DNA of 64,000 nucleotides from the NCBI GenBank assembly GCA_030562195.1, contig CM060203.1, positions 10,988,208 to 11,052,207 on the forward strand, written 5' to 3'. This stretch comes from Nipponacmea schrenckii. Taxonomy: Eukaryota; Mollusca; Gastropoda; Lottiidae. The notes below the pieces were generated by a model that was not told where the DNA came from, searched no databases, and saw only the letters and a program-made list of their open reading frames with translations. Position 1 is the stretch's first letter. Every line of letters starts with the position of its first letter. Below, piece by piece: positions 39,278 through 49,446 of this stretch. Both the position numbers and the translations under genes were made by a program.

Positions 39278-41142
39278 TTAAATACATGTATAGGAATGTG
39301 TCAAAAAACTGAAATCTTCATTTTGAGGAATATTTAAATTTCTATGAGACACTAAAGACTTGATTTTGGATATTTTTTCTTTAGCTGAAAACAGAAATAT
39401 AAACTAAAATCAATTTAATCTATAAATACCTGAAATACAATTACAAAAGCTATAAATAAATATGTGTGATGTTCATTAACTGGAAATTTATATGCCAACA
39501 ATTGATAAAATTCAAGTATTTAATTTCAAGTAAGTTGAGTCAATGTGATTTCAGTATTAAGATACAGGGAGCATACAGTTATATTAAAACATTCTTTACC
39601 TTGCACAATCTTTTTTTGAATTTCTGTCTTTAATAAACTGTTAAATTTGTGTTTCCTAGTCAATTCTGAAAAGTAAATAAAGTACTGTCAAGTTTAATTG
39701 ATTAAGAACATATTTCTTAGCCTTAAAACATAAGAAAGCAATATTTACCAGAAACTAAACTCTCTAGTTCTTCTTTTTCTTCATTATTCTCTTCTGTTAA
39801 TTTTTGTTGTAGACCTTTAAGATATCTAAAGAAAGAAACAAGGAGTTGTCCAAAATCCAGTCTGTAAGGTTTCATAAATAGTTATCTTTCTTTAGTTTTC
39901 AACGTATTATAAATTTCTTTTTGGTCTTATCTTCAGTGTTCATAGCTTCATAAAGAGTTATCTTATCTTTAATCTTCAAAGTTTCATAAAGAGTTATCTC
40001 ATCTTTAGTCTTCAGGGTTTAATAAATAGTTATCTTAACTTTAGTCTTCTAGATTTAAAGGGATAATAGGTCTAAGATTGAACATGAAATTTTAAATTTG
40101 GCCAGTAAGAGCTCTATTCATCAGTAAATATACCTGCTACCAAAAATAACATAAAAAAATAAATAAACGTCCAAAAAACTAAGTAATTATCGATACAGAC
40201 GCAATTGATATTGAAAAATGCCTAATACATTCATTAAGCGTTTGTCAAAAATGACTTAGTTTTGCCAGTTTTCAAGATTTAAAGAGATTCTGTTACTTTA
40301 TGACACTAGGTAAGTTCCCTGATGAATATACACTATATTGACCTTTCTTGAGAACTAAAATTTTAGTTATTTTCAAGACCTATAATCCCTTTAATAAAAG
40401 ATACCTTATTGAAATGCCTACCTATGTTCACGTCCATTATCAACTTGTATAGCTTTCAGATCTAACAGAATTATTTCTAATTGTCTGCTGATTTCTTTAC
40501 ACTCCATTATATGTAGCTTGGCTTTTTGTTCATTCCTTTCCTGCAAGGGTTGTACTGGAATGAAACTGCAAAAAAAGCGTTGCATAATGATGGTTTCTAC
40601 ATGTCAAATTTTCTATATATTCAAATAGTTCTCAAAAAGAGTAACTGATTTTGTTTCCACATTTTTGGACACTGTAAACGCTTTGGAATGTGGAACCTAT
40701 TGTAATATTTTGTGTAAAAAAATGTGTACTAGTACTAGTAGGCCTACCTTGATAATCTGAACATGATACCCTCAACTTGACTATTAATATTTTTTAATAG
40801 TTGTCTCATCAATTCATACTCTTTCTGCAATCTATTGGCAGTAACCTGTAACAATAATCTAGTAATAAATATGTTACCATACTCTTTACTATGCATACCG
40901 GTAGGCCTAGGGCCTACTACATTCTACAATAGCCTAATCCAAATGCATAACACAGCCCAAATATGAAATGTTATCTCATAATTATTTCTAGAAGAAATCC
41001 ATACCACTGCAGTAGCTAGAGGCTAGCACTAGTTGATTTAAGTAAGTATTCAGTAATATAATGGCCTGTAAAAGTCCAGAAGTATACTTACTTTAGTTTG
41101 AAAACTAATTCCATCCAGGCCAACATTCATAATTTGCGCCAT
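39278..41142 (-). CDS. Uncharacterised 180-residue coiled-coil protein
   Basis: Six minus-strand exons, 41142-41092, 40845-40748, 40565-40422, 39825-39749, 39665-39600 and 39384-39278, join in phase with good GT-AG sites to 180 residues ending at a TAA. The protein starts MAQIMNVGLDGISFQTK. It is then almost entirely charged and helical: RLQKEYELMRQLLKNINS, then ERNEQKAKLHIMECKEISRQ, then KLTEENNEEKEELESLV, then LLKTEIQKKIV. Heptad-like hydrophobic spacing is visible. There is no signal peptide or membrane segment. I do not recognise the family. Its size and style resemble small subunits of kinetochore, augmin or synaptonemal-complex assemblies, but no diagnostic motif was found. It is convergent with the TEX12-like gene (stops 325 bp apart). 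Minus-strand AATAAA signals lie just after the stop (39269-39274) and at 39098-39103. Gene structure is fairly sure; function is unknown. Confidence 0.82.
39867..40065. repeat. Degenerate tandem repeat, ~45-50-bp unit, about 4 copies
   Basis: Variants of TTTCATAAAGAGTTATCT and CATCTTTAGTCTTCA recur four times within the third intron of the unidentified coiled-coil gene. Copies differ at several positions. Confidence 0.75.
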
Positions 41143-43150
41143 CTTTTTCTCTTTTTTGTCACGTGACATGGTTTTGATTTTGTCCAACTCTTATGTTTGG
41201 TAGCCTAGTGAATTTTAACAATATTATTGCTTAGTGCAAAAACTCAAAATATCAAATGCTCACACCAAGTTTCATTAAAATCTATTGAAAATTGCAGTTA
41301 CTAGGCCTATAGCAACCACAATAAAATTTTGGCGCGATTTTACAAATTCAAGGCCAATAACTCATCGAAATTGTCAAAAATGCCCTATCAATTCCAATGA
41401 TTAAAGAGGCCCAGGCTTTATTTGCTTCGGACAATCATCCGACAGCCTCAAACACATGAAATCTTTTGTTTAGTTAATCAGAAATAGTCTACAGAGCTTA
41501 CTTTTGAAATTTGAGCCTTCAAATCCATGTAGGTAGGTAGGCTAATTGTGAAGGAAGGTAATTTATTAATTTTAGTTGGAACAGTATGTCTGTAAGAAAA
41601 AGAAAGAAAGAGCTATATTTTACAAGGATAACAACTCAGGTTCACAAGTCCTCCGTTACAGGGGCCCTTTCTACCAGTTGGTCCTTGGCATTGGTTTTAT
41701 CCGTACACCATTACAGCTTGATGGTCTATGAGTGCAGATGACTTATTCACACTCAGGTCGAGATTATGACTCACGTCCGACAAGCGAATGACGTCTTGAG
41801 GTAAAGAACAAACTTTAACGCTCTAACAGTTGTGTTATAGAACCAAAAAAGAAGATGGCGATAGGCCTACATCGGACGGTAGGCCTCCACAAACATTAGT
41901 TAAATTAGAAACTCTTGAAATTTCGCATGTAGATTCATCCACCACAAATGTACGTTTTTCAAGAAATTTGTCGACATGATATGTATAGGTAGGTTTATTA
42001 TTTGCGTTAGAAATGTAGTCAATGGTTGTTTAGGCTTGGTAGGCCTATGCCTATCTACCTCTGTGTACAGAGCTGTGTAGTGATGGCTTGGTAAGTTAGA
42101 ATTATGTGCAGACGGTGGTTATCACATAGCTCCAACTGAAAGGCTACAAGTTGGCGTACAATGATGAAATAATATGCATAAACTCTGCAAAACGTTACTC
42201 CTAAGACACAAAAGAAACAAAAGGCGACAAATAACATTGAGAAACTATTTTGGCTAGCCTCGGCTTCTGCCACCAGGTGTAAACCACGCCAAAGCTCCTA
42301 CTTTGGTAGCTACCAAGTAGAAACGCCAATGTAAAGAACCACGTTTAGTTAGTCATCTCTTGGCATTAGGCCTACCTGGAAATGAGATCTCTAGCTCAGA
42401 TATTCAAATATATACCAGGCTCTATGTCCCAAGGGGGCGACCGCATTTATAATGGGGCGGTCAAATTACTTTTATGAAAGTTGGGGGGGGGGGCAGTTAT
42501 AACGATCATAATTACATGATACTTAAAATAACATACAATCCTGATAAAATTCAGGGGTTGTGAAAAAATGAAAAAGAAAATTCATTAAGGGGTGGATTGT
42601 TGATTAAAGACTAAATAAACAACTGTTGTTAATATCAGACTGTTTTATAAAAAGTGTTTAAATAACCATAAAAAATTTATGCACATTGAAGACAAAAGTT
42701 ATCTCTTTCAGCTCCATAGGCCTAAATATCAGATTGTGACCGCTTTCAGCTTTAATTGAATCTTTTTTTTTAGTATTTCAATAGGTAAATTTTAATTTTA
42801 GCAGTTAAAATAGGCCCTGTGTTCCTTTAAGTTTACGAAAAATTTTGGCGCGAATTTAGCGATCATGTTGAGTTCTGTTGAGAATTAAAGATTGCCTCCC
42901 GTGTAACGTACACCGTAATCATGTCGTTTTGGCAATATTTCCCTTGCCAATTTTAATAATAATACATTATTCATTATTAAAATAATTTAATTTCAACAAT
43001 CTTTACATTTTACATAAGAAATTGATGTCCATCATCTATTTGCAAATTTATATTAACTAGCCATTCTGAAATTTCGTGGATTTCTTCCTTTAAGAATTTG
43101 TCAACGTTCAAGTTTTTGATGAGAAGGTGACAGATTTTAACCATCAGAAA
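41143..43150. other. GC-richer, CpG-containing intergenic region
   Basis: No complete gene could be assembled. The region is denser in CpG and in the palindrome TAGGCCTA than most of the window. At 41236-41400 lies a single pearl-like unit (CACCAAGTTTCATTAAAATC, then GGCCAATAACTC). E2F-like TTTTGGCGCG motifs occur at 41328 and 42844, and runs of G near 42482. A minus-strand open frame at 42055-42273 has hydrophobic content but no recognisable family. Confidence 0.5.
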
Positions 43151-43159
43151 CTCTAAACA

Positions 43160-43270
43160 ATTTTTGGCGGGAAAAGTTGACACGTAGAACACGTGGATGT
43201 AGAATGCTGGCTGATGATTGGGTTAATTCCAATTGTCAATCAAAAAGTGGGAGGAGTTATTCGTAAAGTT
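43160..43270 (+). promoter_or_regulatory. E2F/CCAAT promoter-like segment
   Basis: It contains TTTTTGGCGGGAAAA (43161-43175), a full E2F-type consensus, then the E-box core CACGTGG at about 43190. Inverted and direct CCAAT/ATTGG boxes follow at about 43216-43240, plus a GTGGGAGGAG stretch. This combination is typical of cell-cycle promoters. Orientation is inferred from a possible first exon to its right that ends at a GTAAGC donor at 43482. Confidence 0.45.
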
Positions 43271-43481
43271 GTCGTTTGCATGTACAGAATTCCGCATTTC
43301 ACAGCGGGATTCCGATTTATTCCGAACTGTTTTAAACTATTCTGAATAAGCATATTCTGTATTATGGTATTGGATTATTTTGTCATACTTTTTGTGTGAA
43401 AGTGGATTAACCGATCATTCGGTAACTACAAAGTGACTAATTTAATTGGATCCATTTTTACGAAACTACTCAGAAAAAGGT
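43271..43481 (+). ncRNA. Possible first exon of an unidentified transcript
   Basis: The stretch ends CAGAAAAAG followed by GTAAGCC, a strong 5' splice site, and lies directly downstream of the E2F/CCAAT segment. It has only very short upstream reading frames (21 and 11 codons). Acceptor-like sites follow near 44100, 44405, 44684 and 45093, but no lasting coding frame can be assembled. It could be a non-coding RNA or the 5' UTR of an unread gene. Confidence 0.25.
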
Positions 43482-45150
43482 AAGCCATTTTAAAAGTCTG
43501 GATTGGAATCTTGATAGGAATTAGTCCACTTTTGGATTCTGTTCAAAACAGAGTAGCGTTGCGAAACCCCTTTCGTCTACGATTTTAACTAGATAGGAAT
43601 ATACTAGCTTTCTGCAGTGGCGTGTATTATTATTGAGAAGGGGGGGGGGGTGATGTTTGCAATCGTGTTAAGTTTATATATTAAGGTTGGTTGAGGGCAG
43701 CATGGATGAGAATTCCGGGGTTTGGGTGTAAATCTAATGAATCCAAGAATTGTTGAATTTTAGAATAAAATACAAAGGTAGGTATAGGGTAACTTGGTCT
43801 AGAATAAGGTGATGAGCTGTAACGGGCCTTCTGATTTAGAATGAAATGGTTGGTGTCCTATGATTGTCAGTTTAAAATAAGATATTAAGGTAGAGTCCAG
43901 TTTATGTGGTGGGGGATTAAAAGGATGGTGTCCTGATTTAGTCTTGTCTATGTGGTGGGGGATTAAAAGGTTCTTATTGGTTCTTATTGTTGTAAGCTTA
44001 GAATAACATATCCCAGACAGAGACATTCATATATTATTTTGGAGACAATTCAGAAAAAAATGTTATTTTTATTGTAAAAATGCTCATTCTTTTTTTTACA
44101 GATATGAGTAGTTTAGAAATATTATGGTTATGATATAATGTTAAACCCACAGTGTTCTATGGAATTGAGACCCAATACCATCCACAATTACTGGTAAGGC
44201 TCTACATCTACAGGCCCATTCCAAACAACCCATGAATTCATCACATATGATTAGGAAACCCTATATTGAACAGAGTATTTGATAAATACAATACTAAATG
44301 TCACAGAACAGGACATAAAAACAATTTTATTGAATGACAAGGGCAGTTATTTGCATATAAATAATACTTGATATCCATAATATGATTGAATTTTGTTGTT
44401 GCAGATCTGAAATGTTCTAGTGAGGTTGGATATTGTTGGTCTGCAGATATCAAATTGTGTTGCAGAAAATGTTAAATTGTAAGTTTTGCCCACATTGTAC
44501 ACTGTATTTTTTACCAAATATGCCTCAGGATTTGAATCCTATTTCTGTTATACTTATATACATTGTTAAAGATTAGTACAATCATTTCTCTCAAGGTTTT
44601 ATAGCTGTATTATAATTAGAGGGAAATGTCCCCATTTTATTTATTTCTTTTTAGAAAAAGTTATAATTTTGTGATTTCAGATATGAAATGTAAGTTCAAA
44701 AATTAAAAAGGTGGAATAAAATGTGTTATTATATCTTGTTAATTGGTGAGTTTCTCTTTGAATTATTTTATTATTTTTGTAAAAAATATTATATGTGAGA
44801 CTTCCTGACTATAGCTCCAGTGTTTTCACTTGTTGAAACTAAATCGTAGGAGAGTTGGAACTCTAAGTATATCAGAAATTGATCTCTTTCAGTAGATTTA
44901 ATAACTAGTTTAAATATACTTGTTTCTTTCTATATGCAGCTATAGTTGGCTTTGAACTCAAGTTTCATAAATGTATGCATTTTTGTTTAGATACTATTAT
45001 AATAGTACAATTAGTTATACATTTAATATGTAAATGTTGACTTTCTTAACTTCAGAATATAGTATTTTAATGTGTTGAACTTGTACTTGTAGATAGTCCA
45101 GTTAGCGCTGCCAATAAGAACAGTTGGAGATGTAAAAAAGTCTGTAAGTT
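43482..45150. other. Unassigned sequence with exon-like signals
   Basis: There are several acceptor and donor pairs on the + strand. For example, an acceptor before 44684 pairs with a GTGAGT donor at 44744, and an acceptor at 45093 with a GTAAGT donor near 45144. The enclosed frames are short and do not connect into a recognisable protein. A 60-bp direct repeat with GTGGTGGGGGATTAAAAGG occurs twice at about 43905-43970. Confidence 0.35.
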
Positions 45151-45457
45151 AACTGATTTATCTTTTTTCTAGTGCAACACCACATGTAGCAGGCATCCCC
45201 TTATCTAGGATGACTCTTTAATCAGATGTCAGGTTTTAAAACCTTTAGAATTTTCATTACAACCAGATTTCAGGATAAAGATTTAAAATTAGATGGATAA
45301 GTTTGCTCAGATGCATATATAATCTTTAGATACTCTGCAGATGTTCAGTGGGATAACTCTGTCATACTATTCCACCATGCCATCAAAGTTATATATTGTT
45401 TAATTAAGACATTTCTATGTATAGTTTACAATGTTTCTAAATTTGGCATATTTCACC

Positions 45458-48400
45458 TTAAAAGTAATTTTCTGTTCTGTGCTTATACCTGGTAAATATG
45501 ATGATCATTACACATTTATCAGAGCCACACCTGAATGCCATTTGTTGGATGATCACTTTTGCTGGACATAAACACATGTTGATTGATTTTTTACTATCAA
45601 CACTTATGATGAGTTCAAGACCACATCTGTAGGCCATTGTCACACCTGTAGGAATGCCTCACTTGCTAATCATAACCCCATTTGTTAAGACAGTTACAGT
45701 ACCTGTTTGTTGGACATAACCCAAGAAGCCAGCCTTGTCTGATTGGCATTTGCTGGATGGCCACTGCTGGACATAAACCACAGTTGTTGAATATTCACAT
45801 TAAAATGTTAGGACAAACGTACCTTTCACAGTGGAATGATTGGTATCATATCCCATTTTGGAAGTACAGCCTTTCTGATTGGCATGTAGAGCCTTGTTGA
45901 TTGGCATTTGCTGGATGGCCATGCTACATAAACCACAGTTGTTGAATATTCACATTAAAGTGATTATTCGAGGAAACACTCTGTAGGATAATTGGGTATG
46001 TCACACCTGTAGGAATGCCTCACTTGCATCATATCCCCATTTGTTAGGACGGTTACAGTACCTCGTTTGTAATACCTCGAGGAGTGATAGCCTACGGCAG
46101 ATTGGCATAAATCTGACATTATTCATTTCGTCAATTCCTTGAGAGGGAATTAATTCACAGTATATGGATTAAAACACTTGAGTTGATGAGTTCGAGACAA
46201 CATCTGTAGGCGATATGTCACACCTGTAGGAATGCCTCACTTGCTAATCATATCCCCATTTGTTAGGACAGTTACAGTACCTCGTTTTGTTGGACATAAC
46301 CCAGGAAGACTGACTTGTCTGATTGGCATTTGCTGGATTGCCACTTGCTGGACATAAACCACAGTTGTTGAATATTCACATTAAAGTGTAATTTGGGAAA
46401 CGCTCCCTCTTACAGTGGGGATGAATTGGGTATTGTCATTTGCAAAATTGGATGGTCGGCCAGTGTCACTCTGGAAGTGGTCATGTAGTAGGTGAGGGGG
46501 CCACTTTGCTACATGATCCTCGAAGGTAGTGAAAGACCTACGGCAAAGATTGGAAACATAAATCTGACATTATTCATTTCGTCAATTCCTTGAGAGGGAA
46601 TTAATTCACAGTATATGGATTAAAACACTTGAGTTGATGAGTTCGAGACAACATCTGTAGGCCATATGTCACACCTGTAGGAATGCCTCACTTGCTAATC
46701 ATATCCCCATTTGTTAGGACAGTTACAGTACCTCGTTTGTTGGATTCCCGGAAGCCGGGGTTGTCTGATTGGCATTTGCTGGATGGCCACTTGTTGGACA
46801 AAACAAGTTGTTGAATATTCAATTGGGAAAAGCTCCCTCACATGGATGAATTGGGATTATTGCAAAATTGGATGGTGACCATGTCACTCTGGAAGGACAT
46901 GTAGTAGGTGGGGCACTTTGACTGATCCTGAGGATTTTTTTTTTTTTTTTTTTTTTGAATGACCTACGGCAAAGATTGGAAACATAAATCTGACATTATT
47001 CATTTGTCAATTCCTTGAGAGGGAATTAATTCACAGTATATGGATTAAAACACTTGAGTTGATGAGTTCGAGACAACATCTGTAGGCCATATGTCACACC
47101 TGTAGGAATGCCTCACTTGCTAATCATATCCCCATTTGTTAGGACAGTTACAGTACCTCGTTTGTTGGACATAACCCAGGAAGACGGCCTTGTCTGATTG
47201 GCATTTGCTGGATGGCCACTTGCTGGACATAAACCACAGTTGTTGAATATTCACATTAAATGATGAGTTCAGGACAACATCTGTAGGCCATATGTCACAC
47301 CTGTAGGAATGCCTCACTTGCTAATCATATCCCCATTTGTTAGGACAGTTACAGTACCTCGTTTGTTGGACATAAACCAAGAAGACAGCCTTGTCTGATT
47401 GGCATTTGCTGGATGGCCACTTGCTGTACATAAACCACAGTTGTTGAATATTCACATTAAAGTGTTATTTGGGAAACGCTCCCTCTCACAGTGGGATGAA
47501 TTGGGTATTGTCATTTGCAAAATTGGATGGTCGGCCAGTGTCACTCTGGAAGTGGTCATGTAGTAGGTGAGGGGGCCACTTTGCTACATGATCCTCGAAG
47601 GTAGTGACATGACCTACGGCAAAGATTGGAAACATAAATCTGACATTATTCATTTCGTCAATTCCTTGAGAGGGAATTAATTCACAGTATATGGATTAAA
47701 ACACTTGAGTTGATGAGTTCGAGACAACATCTGTAGGCCATATGTCACACCTGTAGGAATGCCTCACTTGCTAATCATATCCCCATTTGTTAGGACAGTT
47801 ACAGTACCTCGTTTGTTGGACATAACCCAGGAGGACAGGCCTTGTCTGATTGGCATTTGCTGGATGGCCACTTGTTGGACACAAACCACAGTTGTTGAAT
47901 ATTCACATTAAATGATGAGTTCAGGACAACATCTGTAGGCCATATGTCACACCTGTAGGAATGCCACACTTGCTAATCATATCCCCATTTGTTAGGACAG
48001 TTACAGTACCTCGTTTGTTGGACATAACCCAGGAAGACAGCCTTGTCTGATTGGCATTTGCTGGAGGACGGAATTAATTCACAGTTGTTGGATTAAAACA
48101 TTAAAAATTTGTGAGTTTGAGACAACGCCCCCTTTTACCATGGGGGTGAATTGGGTTTTGTCATTTGAAAAAATTGATGGTCGGCCATTGTTTGGAAGTT
48201 ATGAGAAACCTCTTTGTTGGAGTAAAACCCCTAGGAAAGATTGGAACATAATCTAAATTGGCATTTCTGGATGCCCCTTGGGAATTAATTCACAGTTTGG
48301 TTGAATACACTTGATTTGATGAGTTCGAGACAACATCTGTAGGCGATATGTCACACCTGTAGGAATGCCTCACATGCTAATCATATCCCCATTTGTTAGG

Positions 48401-48590
48401 ACAGTTACAGTACCTTTGACAGAACTCATAACAGATTTTAGTTGGGCATACACCACAGCAATTGCTGAATTCTGTACATCTGTTGGCTGACCTTGTATTA
48501 CGTCAGTAGAAGTACCGTATTATCTTATCATAACCAAAATACCAATGTTGTTGAAGCCCTAATGGACATGTAGGAATGCCATATTTGCTG
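45458..48590. repeat. Satellite array with alternating ~206-bp and ~450-bp units
   Basis: The segment CACACCTGTAGGAATGCCTC recurs near 45640, 46006, 46210, 46671, 47096, 47297, 47744, 47951 and 48353. It is followed each time by CCCCATTTGTTAGGACAG and usually TTGTCTGATTGGCATTTGCT. Short units are about 206 bp (47060 to 47266, and 47716 to 47922). Long units are about 450 bp and carry an extra block with GGGAAACGCTCCCTC, GGTCGGCCAGTGTCAC and CCTTGAGAGGGAATTAATTC. Central copies are nearly identical, while flanking copies (45.46-45.9 and after 48.42 kb) are diverged, as expected of an array homogenised in its middle. No protein is encoded. Confidence 0.9.
46935..46956. repeat. 22-base T homopolymer inside a damaged satellite unit
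   Basis: The T run interrupts the long satellite unit at a place where other copies read GATCCTCGAAGGTAGTG. The surrounding unit also lacks many short segments present in its sister copies. Confidence 0.9.
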
Positions 48591-49003
48591 ATAGTTACAA
48601 TTTTTATATTTTTTTTTTGTAGGTATATATTGCAACAACATATGTATTTGAAATTGGTCTCCTTCTTTTACTTTTGGTTATCTCTAGTACCAAATATTTA
48701 TTAACATGTTCCAAACTGAATTCTTTATTCTTTATTGACCACAATTTCAATACATATTAGTCCCAATATGGTCTTTGCTCAATTTTTTTTTTGGTATCAG
48801 ACTGTCTGACAATATGGTGCAACTGACTGAGAATGGTGGAGCAAAGACCGCTTTGACTATTTTGTGGCAGGTTATTTATTTTTCCTGTCCAATCTTGTCA
48901 TTGTGGTATTAGCTTTTATTTCAACAATCTTAGTATTTTTGGAAGTAGTAGAACCATTGATAAAAGCTCAACTTTATTTCAAAGAAGAAAACCAGTTTTA
49001 ATA

Positions 49004-49444
49004 CTGTAAGGCTAGAAATTAATGCGTCAACAAATTAATGCAACATAGGGTATAGAGAGTAAAATGCAAGTACAAATTAATGCGATCCGCGATAGGTGTC
49101 GCATTTTTTAATATCATCAAAATTCTAAAGTGTTTAATGAATGAAGATATGAACAATGATCAAGATTTTAAATAGTCAAGTGTGAAAATGTTTTGTTTTT
49201 TTAACGTCATTGATTACTAATCAGCTTCAAATTTAGATATAATTACCTAATTACTTAATCCCACCCGGTCTCAATTTAAATACTTAACCCATATATCAAT
49301 GTTCACTACTGTCAGCCATATTTGAACTCCATAAAACTCACTTGGGAATATGTATTTAAAAATGCGGATACAAATTAATGCGATCGCAGATAGGTCACAT
49401 TTAACACATTAATTTGTATCTCGCAATAATTTGTAGCCTTACAG
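49004..49444. mobile_element. Inverted-repeat DNA element (MITE) with TA duplication
   Basis: The left end CTGTAAGGCTAGAAATTAAT and right end TAGCCTTACAG are inverted, and the similarity extends imperfectly for about 100 bp. Internal copies of ACAAATTAATGCGATC and GATAGG lie in both arms. Each end is flanked by TA (49002-49003 and 49445-49446), the target duplication of Tc1/mariner-type elements. There is no transposase. Assignment to Tc1/mariner is inferred from the TA duplication alone. Confidence 0.75.
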
Positions 49445-49446
49445 TA

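Noticed and set aside
42055..42273. Minus-strand frame with a possible membrane segment
   Set aside because: No homologue is recognised and no splice partner or polyadenylation signal fits. Chance in GC-richer DNA is likely.
43010..43192. 60-codon minus-strand frame
   Set aside because: The E2F consensus and E-box fall inside or at its start, which suits a promoter better than coding sequence. No family was recognised.
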